A DNA stretch of 17,150 bases from an uncultured Comamonadaceae bacterium (GTDB taxonomy: Bacteria; Pseudomonadota; Gammaproteobacteria; Burkholderiales; Burkholderiaceae). The DNA lies in the NCBI GenBank assembly GCA_946482595.1, contig CAMLSD010000102.1, positions 1-17,150 of the forward strand. Reading direction: 5' to 3'. Shown here piece after piece: positions 1 to 7,426 of this stretch. The number at the start of each line of letters is the position of its first letter. The first letter of the stretch is position 1. A program made the position numbers and the translations under genes. Under the pieces are notes generated by a model, which saw only the letters and a list, made by a program, of their open reading frames with translations, did no database searches and was not told where the DNA came from.

Positions 1-2
1 GT

Positions 3-191
3 CCTGCCGCCCGCGGCGCGCCACCGGAGCCGGTTGCCGCCTCGCCGCGCGAGGCCTGCGGGCGGCGGGTGCTGTTCGCCCTGTGGCGCTGCATGCAGGA
101 GCAATGCGAGACTCCCCGCTATGCTCGCCATGCGCAGTGTGTGCAATGGCGCGAGCAGGAAGAACGAAATCGATCGCCCGGAGGGTTCTGA
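3..191 (+). CDS. C-terminal end of an unidentified cysteine-rich protein (5' end outside window)
   Basis: The frame beginning at base 3 is open from the window edge to a TGA at 189-191 and has C or G at most third positions, as real genes here do. About 62 residues are visible. The tail contains four cysteines spaced C-x10-C-x4-C-x10-C (CGRR...WRC, MQEQC, then HAQC), followed by a charged end (WREQEERNRSPGGF). That symmetric spacing would suit two helices pinned by disulfides or a metal site; this is inference. I have an unverified impression that similar tails end some Ser/Thr-kinase-like or exported proteins in beta-proteobacteria. The other two frames are also open here (one is a 5' extension of the downstream kinase), so reality of this fragment rests on composition and the hairpin at its stop. 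Confidence 0.55.
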   Translation, partial: PAARGAPPEPVAASPREACGRRVLFALWRCMQEQCETPRYARHAQCVQWREQEERNRSPGGF

Positions 192-199
192 CCGGGCGA
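174..199 (+). terminator. Hairpin at the end of the upstream gene
   Basis: An 8-bp perfect inverted repeat, TCGCCCGG (174-181) and CCGGGCGA (192-199), encloses a 10-nt loop that contains the TGA of the partial upstream gene. It is followed by CTTCTCT, a poor pyrimidine tract. It could be a weak terminator or a processing hairpin ahead of the kinase gene. Its position over the stop codon fits an end-of-gene role; the missing run of T keeps this tentative. Confidence 0.35.
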
Positions 200-225
200 C
201 TTCTCTGAAAGGACGGTCCGAACCG

Positions 226-2400
226 ATGCAGCCGCCAAGCCGGCCCGAGGGGGGTGGGGTCAACCTGACACAAGGCCAGGAGCTCACGCGGCGCATGCAG
301 GCGCGGCTCTTCTGGCTCAGCGCCGCTGTGGCCGTGCTCGGTGCCATCGGTTACGGCCTGTTCTTCATGCTCGAGGGCCCGCGGGTGCTCGTGCTGGTCG
401 AACTGGCCCTGCTGGCCCTGGTGGGCGGGCTGGCTGTGTGGGTGCGCCGCACCGGGCGCGCAGACCAGGCGCTGGCGGTGATCATGGGTGCGGTCGCGCT
501 GCTGCTGGCGGGTGTCATGTGGCTGCAAGGCGGGCTGGGGGCCCCCACCACCTGGTGGCTGATGGTGCTCCCCTTCATCTGGATGCTTGTGGGGTCGGTT
601 CGTGGTGGCCTGATCCTGGGCGGCCTGGTGCTGCTGCTGTTCGTGGTGACGCCGCTGGTGCTGCCTCGCCTGGGCTGGCCCGACCTGATGGCCGGCGTGC
701 AGAACCCGGCCCTGCACCATGCCGCGTCGATGACCGGGGCCCTGGTGCTGTACGGGGTGTTCGTGGCGTTTTCGCTGCGGCTGCGGCATGAGCTCGAAGA
801 CGAGCTGGTGCGCGCATTGCGCGAGGTGCAGGCCTCGCGCGACGAAGCCTGGGCCGCTTCCCAGGTCAAGGCGCGTTTCCTGGCGACCATGAGCCATGAG
901 ATCCGCACCCCGATCAACGGCATCCTGGGCGCCACCGAGCTGTTGCGCACCACTCCGCTGGACGGCCGGCAGCAGCAGATCGTCGGCCTGCAGCGGCAAA
1001 GCCTGGACAGCCTGATGGCGCTGGTCAACGACGTGCTCGACTACTCGCGGCTGGATGCGGGGCGCCTCGAACTCGAAGACCTGACGGTCGACCTTCACGG
1101 TGTGGTCTTCGACGCGCTCGAACTGTCGGCCGCCGCGGCCCATGAACGGGCCCTGGAGCTGACCTGCATGGTGGGCGACGGGGTGCCCGCGCTGATCCGT
1201 TCCGACCCCGCGCGCCTGCGCCAAGCGCTGGGCCACCTCGTCTCGACGCTGGTGCGGGTGGTACCGGCAGGCGGCGTGCATGTGCAGGTCGATGCCGTTC
1301 TGGGCCGCTCGGCGCCCGCCGAATGCGTCGCGCTGAACATCACCGTCCAGGACACCGGCGCGGGTCTGCCCGGACCGGAAGTCGCGGCCTTGCTCGACGC
1401 CTTTGCCCCCGACGATGCCACGGTCGGCCGGGCGGCCGGCGGCCCGGGATTGAGGCTGGCGATCTGCCGCGAGATCGTCGCGCTCATGGGCGGGCGCATC
1501 GGCGTGAGCCGGCGAGCCGAACTCGGCATCGCCTTTTCGATCCACCTGCCGGTACGTGAGGCCGCGGATCCGGGGGCTCCGCCGGCGCAGGCCGCCCCGC
1601 TTGGTGCGCGTGTCGTGCTGGTGGCCAGCTATCACCCGCTGGTCACACATGTGCGGCGCATCCTGCAGTCGCTGGGTGTGGCGTGCGAGGTCAAGCCGGT
1701 GCTGCCCACGCTCGCCGAGCTGGGGCGGGCCGGGGCGCAGGGTGTCAGCGCGGTGGTGATCGATGAGCGCATGCTGGGGGCCCACGGTGGACGAGCCCGG
1801 CTGGAACAGGTCAGCCGCGAAGCGGGCCTGCCCGTGTTGCTGATGTGCGGCATGACCAGCGACTCCACCTTCTCCACCCTGGACGGTGTGTTTGTGCTTT
1901 ACAAGCCGGTGCGGCCCCGCTCGCTGGTGGACGGGCTGATCTGGGCCGAGCATGCCCGGCCGAACGACCGGCATGCACCGGCGCGTGTGGTGGTGGAGCG
2001 GCCGGTCTCCAGCTTTGCCGGCCGGGTGCTGCTGGTCGAGGACAACCCGGTGAACCAGGTCATGACGCAAGCCATGCTCGAGCGGCTGGGCTTGTCTGTC
2101 GTGATCGCCGGCGACGGCCACGAGGCGCTGGCGCGGTATGGCGAACAGACCTTCGACATGGTCCTGATGGACGTCCAGATGCCCGGCATGGACGGGTTGG
2201 CCGCGACCGAGCGGCTGCGCTCGCTGGAGGCCACCGCAGCGCGCCACCGCACCCCGGTGGTCGCCGTCACCGGCAACCCCGAGCCGGACATGCGCTCGCG
2301 CGGCCAGGCCGCCGGGATGGACGACTTTCTCGCCAAGCCGTTCACCCTGGAACAGCTGGAGCACATGCTGCTGCGCTGGCGCCCGGGCCTGGCCCCCTGA
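226..2400 (+). CDS. Membrane hybrid sensor histidine kinase with two receiver domains (degenerate N-box)
   Basis: 724 residues from the ATG at 226; AAAGGA lies 12 nt upstream (an in-frame TTG at 34 would add 64 unconserved residues). About six membrane helices fill residues 26-186, with no sizeable periplasmic domain, then a short coiled linker. The dimerisation/phosphoacceptor domain has SHEIRTPING with His224. The ATPase domain keeps DTGAG (Asp376), but the N-box reads RLRQALGHLVSTLV: both usual Asn are His337 and Thr341, and the glycine box is GGPGLRLAI, with Arg for the usual second Gly. A first receiver (about 461-576) keeps Asp513 and Lys560 but has Ala-Ser for the acidic pair and Cys541 for Thr. 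The second receiver (about 600-720) is complete: Glu605/Asp606, Asp649, Thr682, Lys704. Family membership is secure; kinase activity is doubtful. No separate response regulator is adjacent, so the output partner is unknown. Confidence 0.93.
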   Translation: MQPPSRPEGGGVNLTQGQELTRRMQARLFWLSAAVAVLGAIGYGLFFMLEGPRVLVLVELALLALVGGLAVWVRRTGRADQALAVIMGAVALLLAGVMWLQGGLGAPTTWWLMVLPFIWMLVGSVRGGLILGGLVLLLFVVTPLVLPRLGWPDLMAGVQNPALHHAASMTGALVLYGVFVAFSLRLRHELEDELVRALREVQASRDEAWAASQVKARFLATMSHEIRTPINGILGATELLRTTPLDGRQQQIVGLQRQSLDSLMALVNDVLDYSRLDAGRLELEDLTVDLHGVVFDALELSAAAAHERALELTCMVGDGVPALIRSDPARLRQALGHLVSTLVRVVPAGGVHVQVDAVLGRSAPAECVALNITVQDTGAGLPGPEVAALLDAFAPDDATVGRAAGGPGLRLAICREIVALMGGRIGVSRRAELGIAFSIHLPVREAADPGAPPAQAAPLGARVVLVASYHPLVTHVRRILQSLGVACEVKPVLPTLAELGRAGAQGVSAVVIDERMLGAHGGRARLEQVSREAGLPVLLMCGMTSDSTFSTLDGVFVLYKPVRPRSLVDGLIWAEHARPNDRHAPARVVVERPVSSFAGRVLLVEDNPVNQVMTQAMLERLGLSVVIAGDGHEALARYGEQTFDMVLMDVQMPGMDGLAATERLRSLEATAARHRTPVVAVTGNPEPDMRSRGQAAGMDDFLAKPFTLEQLEHMLLRWRPGLAP

Positions 2401-2412
2401 TCGCCGGGTGGC

Positions 2413-2449
2413 GGCTGTCGCATCGGCGACAGCCCGGGTAGTGTTTTGT
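2413..2449 (+). terminator. Rho-independent-like terminator after the hybrid kinase
   Basis: Thirteen bases after the kinase stop, GGCTGTCG (2413-2420) and CGACAGCC (2427-2434) form a perfect 8-bp stem with a 6-nt loop. It is followed by CGGGTAGTGTTTTGTC, a short interrupted T tract. This separates the kinase from the acyl-CoA ligase downstream, which therefore probably has its own promoter in 2450-2499; I cannot point to convincing -35/-10 boxes there. Confidence 0.6.
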
Positions 2450-2511
2450 CCGATGGGCCGTCGTCGCGCCGGGCACTACCCTGACGGCAGAGCATCCGCG
2501 GAGGTCCGATC

Positions 2512-4242
2512 TTGCCTGCCACCCAGAATCCCCACCATCCGCCGGCTCCCGTGCGGCCGCATCACGCTCACTGGCCCAAGCGCCTGCCGCGTGACCTGGT
2601 GCTGCCCGAAACCACCCTGTGGGACAACCTGGACATCACGGCCCGCCGCTACCCCGGCAAGGCCGCGACCGTCTTTTTCGGTCGGCAGATGACGTATGCG
2701 CAGCTGCATGCCGAAGTCGAGGCGCTCGCGGGCTGGCTGCAACAGCATGCCGGCGTGGGGCAGGGCGACCGGGTGCTGCTCTACATGCAGAACAGCCCGC
2801 AGTACATGGTGGCCTTCTATGCGATCCTGCGGGCCGATGCGGTGGTGGTGCCGATCAACCCGATGAACCGGGCCGAGGAGCTGACCCACTACATCACCGA
2901 CCCCGAGGCCAGGGTGGCGCTGTGCAGTGCCGATCTGGCCGGGTACATGGATGCGGCCAATGCCAAGGTCGCACCGCAGGCGCGTCTGCGTCACCTGGTG
3001 GTCACGCGCTATGCCGAGGCCATGCCCAGCAGCTTCGACGACCCGGCCGATGCGCCGCCCGCGGCGATGGCCGACTGGCTGGCAGCCGACCCCGCCCTGC
3101 CGGACGGTGCCACGCGATGGACCGAGGCACTGGGTGCGGGTCTGAAGGCCACCCCGCCCAAGGCACGTGCGGACGACCTCGCGGTGCTGCCCTACACCTC
3201 GGGCACGACCGGTCTGCCCAAGGGCTGCATGCACACGCACCGCACCATCATGCACAACGTGATCGGCGGCGGCATGTGGGGCAATGGCAGCGCCGAAACC
3301 GTCACGCTCGGTGTCGTGCCGATGTTCCACATCACCGGCATGCTGTACTGCCTGCACAGCCCGATCTATTCGGGCGCCACCGTGGTGATCCTGCCGCGCT
3401 GGGATCGCGAGCTGGCGGGGCACCTGATCTCGCGCTACCAGGTCACCCACTGGACCTGCGTGCCCACGATGATCATCGACCTGCTGGGCAGCCCCAACCT
3501 CGAACGCTTCGAACTCGGCAGCCTGCGCTACCTGAGCGGCGGAGGCGCTGCGATGCCCGAGGCCGTGGCCCAGCGGCTGGAGGCCCGCTATGGCCTGCGC
3601 TTTGCCGAAGGGTATGGCCTGACCGAGACGGCTGCCCCCTCACATGCCAACCCGCCCGAGCGCGCCAAGCTGCAATGCCTGGGCATGCCGATCTTCGGCG
3701 TGGACTCGCGCGTGGTCGACCCGCTCACGCTGGCCGAGATGCCGGTCGGTGAAGTCGGCGAAATCATCACGCGCGGGCCCCAGGTATTCAAAGGCTACTG
3801 GCGCAACCCGGACGCCACTGCCGCCGCCTTCGTGCAGTTCGAGGGCCAGAGCTTCTTCCGCACCGGCGACCTCGGGCGCATGGACGAAGAAGGCTACTTC
3901 TTCCTGACCGATCGCCTCAAGCGCATGATCAACGCGAGCGGCTTCAAGGTCTGGCCGGCCGAGGTCGAGGCCCTGCTGTACCAGCATCCCGACATCCAGG
4001 AGGCCTGCATCATCGCCACCCGCGACAGCTACCGCGGCGAGTCGGTCAAGGCCGTGGTGGTGCTCAAGGCGGCAGCCCGGGGCCAGACCACCGAGGCGCA
4101 GATCATCGAGTGGGCCCGCTCGACCATGGCCGCCTACAAATGCCCGCGCACCGTCGAGTTCGTCGACTCGCTGCCGAAATCCGGCTCGGGCAAGGTGATG
4201 TGGCGGCTGCTGCAGGACCGGGAAAACGAACGTTCGGACTGA
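2512..4242 (+). CDS. Long-chain fatty-acid--CoA ligase (AMP-binding family)
   Basis: 576 residues, usual size for the family. Activates a fatty acid with ATP to an acyl-adenylate and transfers it to coenzyme A, feeding beta-oxidation or lipid synthesis. Visible motifs in order: the P-loop YTSGTTGLPKG (228-238), the YLSGGG loop (340-345), YGLTET (368-373), TGDLG with the ribose-binding Asp (451-455), the hinge region DRLKRMINASGFKVWPAEVE (467 onward), and PKSGSGK with the catalytic Lys561. The N-terminal KRLPRDLVLPETTLWDNL and YMQNSPQY stretches resemble the PRK08314 subfamily of long-chain ligases. Start: TTG at 2512, supported by GGAGG at 2500-2504 with 7-nt spacing; no in-frame ATG fits better without losing conserved N-terminal residues. 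No signal peptide, so cytoplasmic or membrane-peripheral. Chain-length preference cannot be read from sequence. It stands alone between two hairpins. Confidence 0.93.
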   Translation: MPATQNPHHPPAPVRPHHAHWPKRLPRDLVLPETTLWDNLDITARRYPGKAATVFFGRQMTYAQLHAEVEALAGWLQQHAGVGQGDRVLLYMQNSPQYMVAFYAILRADAVVVPINPMNRAEELTHYITDPEARVALCSADLAGYMDAANAKVAPQARLRHLVVTRYAEAMPSSFDDPADAPPAAMADWLAADPALPDGATRWTEALGAGLKATPPKARADDLAVLPYTSGTTGLPKGCMHTHRTIMHNVIGGGMWGNGSAETVTLGVVPMFHITGMLYCLHSPIYSGATVVILPRWDRELAGHLISRYQVTHWTCVPTMIIDLLGSPNLERFELGSLRYLSGGGAAMPEAVAQRLEARYGLRFAEGYGLTETAAPSHANPPERAKLQCLGMPIFGVDSRVVDPLTLAEMPVGEVGEIITRGPQVFKGYWRNPDATAAAFVQFEGQSFFRTGDLGRMDEEGYFFLTDRLKRMINASGFKVWPAEVEALLYQHPDIQEACIIATRDSYRGESVKAVVVLKAAARGQTTEAQIIEWARSTMAAYKCPRTVEFVDSLPKSGSGKVMWRLLQDRENERSD

Positions 4243-4254
4243 AGCGGATGGTGA

Positions 4255-4287
4255 CTCGCACTCCCCCCAAAAGAGGGGGCGTGCGAG
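4255..4287 (+). terminator. Long GC hairpin after acyl-CoA ligase (terminator or dispersed repeat)
   Basis: CTCGCAC (4255-4261) pairs with GTGCGAG (4281-4287); inside, CCCCC (4263-4267) pairs with GGGGG (4275-4279), with a single T/C mismatch between and a loop CAAAAGA. That is a 12-bp stem with one internal mismatch, starting 12 nt after the ligase stop. No T tract follows (CAGCGCGCGC), so factor-independent termination is uncertain. The C5-AAAAGA-G5 core followed by CGTGCGAGCAG resembles intergenic repeats I associate with Burkholderiales genomes; that is recall, not a search. It probably ends ligase transcription or protects its 3' end. Confidence 0.5.
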
Positions 4288-4445
4288 CAGCGCGCGCGCC
4301 GTCTGACGCTGATATCCTCTCGCCGCCGCGACCAGATTGCGGCACAGGCGACATGACCGCCACGTCCCAGGCCTGCCGGGCTTCTGCCGGGTCGGACCGG
4401 GCTCAAGGCGAGTCGTGCGATGGCTGATCCGGGGAGGGTTTGAAC

Positions 4446-5204
4446 ATGGTGTCCGCATTCCGTGCGCAGCTGCATGCGCTGTCGACTGGCCGTGCCTTGG
4501 TGCGGTCCCTGCACCTGCTGTTGTGGGTCGCGCTCGTCTGGTGTCAGGGCCTGGCGCATGCGCAGGGCACCCCACATCGCCATCTGGCGCCCGGCTTCGA
4601 CGCCGTCAGCAAGGATGCGCGAGTCGTGCTGGTGCCAGTCGACGTCGAGCTGTTCTCGATCAGCGCGGGCGGCGTGCTGGAACCCAAGGCCGACTGGACC
4701 GACGCCGCACAGCGCTTCATGTCCCAGGCGATCCATGCCCGTACCGCCGAACTGGGACTCAAGACCCAGGACCTCGACACCGCGCTGGCTGACGAACATG
4801 CCGAGCTGCTGTCGCTGCATGCGGCCGTGGCCCGTTCGATCAGTCTGCATCACGGCACGTCGGGCGGGTGGGCTCTGCCGACCAAGGAGGGCCGGCTCGA
4901 CTGGAGTTTTGGCGACGTGATGCGGCCATTGCGCGAACGCACGGGTGCCCGCTACGCCTTGTTCACCTGGGTCCGGGACAGTTATGCGAGCGCCGAGCGC
5001 GTCGCGACGATCATCCTGATGGCTGCCCTGGGTGTCGGCATTGGCGGGGGCATGCAGGTTGGCTACGCCTCGCTGGTCGATCTGGAGACCGGGCGAGTGG
5101 TCTGGTTCAACCAGCTTGCCCGCGGCTCCGGCGATCTGCGTGAAGCCGAGAAGGCGGCCGAGTCCATCAATGTCCTGCTGACCAGCTTCCCTGCCGCGAA
5201 ATGA
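4446..5204 (+). CDS. Secreted protein of unknown function, first gene of envelope cassette
   Basis: 252 residues from the ATG at 4446, chosen because GGGGAGGG at 4431-4438 is correctly spaced for it and too close for the TTG at 4440. An N-terminal signal peptide (Arg16 and Arg20 before a hydrophobic core LHLLLWVALVW, then GLAHA-QG) predicts export with cleavage after about residue 39. The mature part opens with a strand VVLVPVDVELF. The C-terminal third has ARYALFTWVRDSY, a Gly-rich hydrophobic stretch (about 186-205), then SLVDLETGRVVWFNQLARG. The 'D-x-TG-x-VVW' strand recalls CsgG/LpoB/GNA1162-like periplasmic folds; this is an analogy only. No lipobox, no catalytic motif seen. Its stop overlaps the ATG of the M48 protease, so the two are probably co-translated. 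I do not recognise a named family. Confidence 0.82.
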   Translation: MVSAFRAQLHALSTGRALVRSLHLLLWVALVWCQGLAHAQGTPHRHLAPGFDAVSKDARVVLVPVDVELFSISAGGVLEPKADWTDAAQRFMSQAIHARTAELGLKTQDLDTALADEHAELLSLHAAVARSISLHHGTSGGWALPTKEGRLDWSFGDVMRPLRERTGARYALFTWVRDSYASAERVATIILMAALGVGIGGGMQVGYASLVDLETGRVVWFNQLARGSGDLREAEKAAESINVLLTSFPAAK

Positions 5205-6373
5205 AGCGCCGAAGCTGGCTGGCCTGGGGCTGTGCGCACTGTCTCGGCCTGGGGTCCACGGCCTCGTTGGCACAGTCGGAAGGCTGGACCCTTCCCGGCC
5301 GATTCACCCGGCCTGACCTGGCGACCGACGAGGGCGGCCTGTGGGCCATGATGGACCGCGAGGAAACCCGCCTCAGACGCAGCTCCTTCCTGATCCGCGA
5401 CCAGGCGCTTCGCACCTACCTGCACGAGATTGCCTGCAAGCTGGGTGCCGACCATTGCCCCGATGTCCGCGTCTACGCCGTGCGCACGCCCTGGTTCAAC
5501 GCCAGCATGGCGCCCAACGGCATGATGCAGATCTGGAGCGGACTGTTGCTGCGCGTCGACAACGAAGCTCAGCTGGCCAGCATCATCGGGCATGAGATCG
5601 GTCACTACCTGCAGCGCCATTCGATCGAGCGGCTGCGCGACATCCGCGCGCGTTCAGCCTTTGGGCAGTTGCTGGGGGCTGCGCTCGGAGGCGTGGGACT
5701 GATCGCGCAGCTGGCGATCCTCGCCGGTGCCTACGCCTACAGCCGCGACCACGAACGCGATGCGGACCGCATCGGCCTGGAGTTGATGACGGCCGCGGGG
5801 TATGACCCGCGCGAGGCGTCCACCGTCTGGAACAACCTGCGCCAGGAGCTGACCGCCGGCGCAGGAGGTGACCCTGCGAAGAAGAGCGTGCTGTTTGCAA
5901 CGCACCCGCCATCGGACGAACGGGGCGCCGAACTGGCGCGGCTGGCGGGCGATCGCAGCGGCTTTCGAGGAGAGGACGAATACGCCCGGCAGCTCCGGCC
6001 TTTCCTGGTCGACCTGCTTGATGACGAACTTCGGCGTGGCCAGTACGACGAAACGCTGGTTCTGCTCGACAGGCTTCGCCTCAAGCCTGCGTTGCGGGCC
6101 GTTGCATTGTGCTACCGCGCCGAGACGCGCCGCCTGCGCGCCGGCGACGGCGATGTCGAACTGGCCCTGGCCGACCTGGACGATGCGATGGCCGCCTCGG
6201 CAGCCGAAGGCAGCACCTTGCCGGCTCACGTGCACCGCACGCGGGCCTACATCCACCAGTCGCGCGGCGACAAGGCCGCCGCACGTGACGCCTTCGAGCG
6301 CTACCTCGAGCAGGCACCGCAGAGTCCGGATGCCGGCATGATCCGCAACTACCTTGCTGAACTACAGACATGA
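5201..6373 (+). CDS. M48-family periplasmic zinc metalloprotease with TPR-like C-terminus
   Basis: 390 residues. Start ATG 5201 lies in an ATGA overlap with the previous stop. A short signal peptide (KRR, hydrophobic core, SLA-Q near residue 24) predicts periplasmic location. The catalytic HEIGH is at 131-135, giving two zinc-ligand His and the general-base Glu132; Glu185 in SRDHERDAD is the likely third ligand; HPPSDER at 235-241 is the conserved late M48 motif. Residues about 265-390 are helical and read like degenerate TPR repeats (YDETLVLLDRLRL, ALADLDDAMAAS, KAAARDAFERYLEQAPQSPD). Domain order and length resemble BepA/YfgC and Oma1-like envelope proteases that cut or sort misassembled outer-membrane proteins; that role is inferred. 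All catalytic residues are present. The next gene also begins within its stop codon. Confidence 0.93.
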   Translation: MKRRSWLAWGCAHCLGLGSTASLAQSEGWTLPGRFTRPDLATDEGGLWAMMDREETRLRRSSFLIRDQALRTYLHEIACKLGADHCPDVRVYAVRTPWFNASMAPNGMMQIWSGLLLRVDNEAQLASIIGHEIGHYLQRHSIERLRDIRARSAFGQLLGAALGGVGLIAQLAILAGAYAYSRDHERDADRIGLELMTAAGYDPREASTVWNNLRQELTAGAGGDPAKKSVLFATHPPSDERGAELARLAGDRSGFRGEDEYARQLRPFLVDLLDDELRRGQYDETLVLLDRLRLKPALRAVALCYRAETRRLRAGDGDVELALADLDDAMAASAAEGSTLPAHVHRTRAYIHQSRGDKAAARDAFERYLEQAPQSPDAGMIRNYLAELQT

Positions 6374-6936
6374 AACGACTGCTTGTCATCCTTGCCACCG
6401 TCTGGCTCGTGGGTTGTGCCGGCGTGAGTCGCATCCAGGCTGGTGACACCACCATCGGGAATCGCCTGGCCGTGAAGATCAACACAGACTGGAATCAACT
6501 GTCGCAGAAGGTCGTGCCCACTGCGGTGACCTGGACGGTCGAAGGTGTCACGGTCGACAGCCTGAACTTCTATGTCGGCCTCAAGGATGGCGAGGCCCTG
6601 GCGCCCGCGCCCAAGGACAGCAAACCCCTGGTGTTCAAGTCGACGATGCTGCCGCATGAGATCGTCACCCTCTACCAGGGCCTGTATTCGCGTGATGGCT
6701 CCCGTTTTGAGCTGACCCGGCTCGAACCGGCGGACTTTCTTGGCGGCAAGGGCTTCCGCTTCGACTATGCGGTGGTTCGCAAGTACGACGACGTTCGGCT
6801 GCGTGGCATGGCCTATGGCATCGTGCGCCAGGGTGAACTGTTCGTGATCGACTACAGCGCCCCCAGGCTGGCGTATTTCGAGCGCCATCAGGCCGCGGTC
6901 GAAGCCATCGTGCGAACGGCGCGCGTCTCCAACTGA
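6370..6936 (+). CDS. Lipoprotein of unknown function, third gene of envelope cassette
   Basis: 188 residues. The ATG at 6370 overlaps the protease stop (ATGA). The N-terminus MKRLLVILATVWLVGC is a clear lipoprotein signal with lipobox LVGC and the lipidated cysteine at 16; the +2 residue is Ala, not Asp, so outer-membrane sorting is expected. The mature protein is mixed alpha/beta with no membrane helix and no recognised active site; features include WTVEGVTVDSLNFYVGLKDG, LTRLEPADFLGGKGFRFDYA and IDYSAPRLAYFERH. I know similar unnamed lipoproteins only vaguely. Because all three products of this operon are exported and translationally linked, it may anchor or regulate the protease at the membrane; this is inference. 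No T-tract terminator follows; the gap to the convergent GNAT gene is 61 nt. Confidence 0.85.
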   Translation: MKRLLVILATVWLVGCAGVSRIQAGDTTIGNRLAVKINTDWNQLSQKVVPTAVTWTVEGVTVDSLNFYVGLKDGEALAPAPKDSKPLVFKSTMLPHEIVTLYQGLYSRDGSRFELTRLEPADFLGGKGFRFDYAVVRKYDDVRLRGMAYGIVRQGELFVIDYSAPRLAYFERHQAAVEAIVRTARVSN

Positions 6937-6997
6937 TCGGGCATCGGCCTGAGTCTGACCGCTGCTTCACGGGCCACCACTCAGCGGGAGCGCCAGC

Positions 6998-7273
6998 TCA
7001 TCCCAGCAGGTCCTGGGTTTCGGGGTGCCGGTTCATGTAGACGCGCACATAGGAGCACACCGGGTTGACCTTGAGCCCCTGGGTGCGGGCGTGTGACAGT
7101 GCCTCGGCCACCAGCGCGGCGGCAATGCCGCGCCCCTGAAGTGCCGCAGGCACTCCGGTGTGGGTCATGTGCATCACCCCGTCCTGGACGTGGTAATCGG
7201 CCACGCTGAGGTGGCCGTCGACGAGGGCCTCGAAGCGAGTGGCCTCGGGGCGGTGGTGGACCTTGACTTGCAT
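6998..7273 (-). CDS. Short GNAT-like N-acetyltransferase (YjdJ-like, PF14542 type)
   Basis: 91 residues from the ATG at 7273, the usual length for this minimal acetyltransferase family. Start choice: the reading frame continues up to an ATG at 7378, but the added 35 residues look like non-coding sequence and the family normally begins near VKVHHRPEATRFEA; a weak GAGGA sits about 11 nt upstream. Visible family features: RFEALVDGHLSVADY, DGVMHMTHTGVP, then the acetyl-CoA loop LQGRGIAAALV (about 45-55), HARTQGLKV, and the C-terminal PVCSYVRVYMNRHPE. The acceptor substrate of these proteins is generally not known. It is convergent with the envelope cassette and divergent from the next small membrane protein, so probably single-gene. 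Confidence 0.88.
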   Translation of the reverse strand: MQVKVHHRPEATRFEALVDGHLSVADYHVQDGVMHMTHTGVPAALQGRGIAAALVAEALSHARTQGLKVNPVCSYVRVYMNRHPETQDLLG

Positions 7274-7426
7274 GTTGCTTGAATCCTCGGGCTCGGTCAC
7301 CATGGTGCCATGGGTCGAAAGCACACGGTGATTCAGGGTGTTCATCGATGGACCGGCCGGCTTGCGGCGGATCACCATGGAGCCTGCAGACCTTGAGTCA
7401 GTGGCGACGCCCCATGGAGGTGCATC

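Noticed and set aside
2476..3450. 324-residue - strand frame inside the acyl-CoA ligase
   Set aside because: Antisense mirror of a motif-rich enzyme; its His/Arg/Gly-heavy composition is a shadow effect.
4134..5273. 379-residue - strand frame across the ligase end and first cassette gene
   Set aside because: It overlaps two supported genes and a strong hairpin, and shows no domain-like pattern.
6949..6984. CTGAGT/ACTCAG inverted repeat in the convergent gap after the lipoprotein gene
   Set aside because: Only 6 bp with a 24-nt loop and no T tract; competing CCGCTG/CAGCGG pairing makes a terminator call unsafe.
7274..7378. N-terminal extension of the GNAT-like protein
   Set aside because: The extra residues lie outside the family's usual 90-residue length and there is no ribosome-binding site at 7378.
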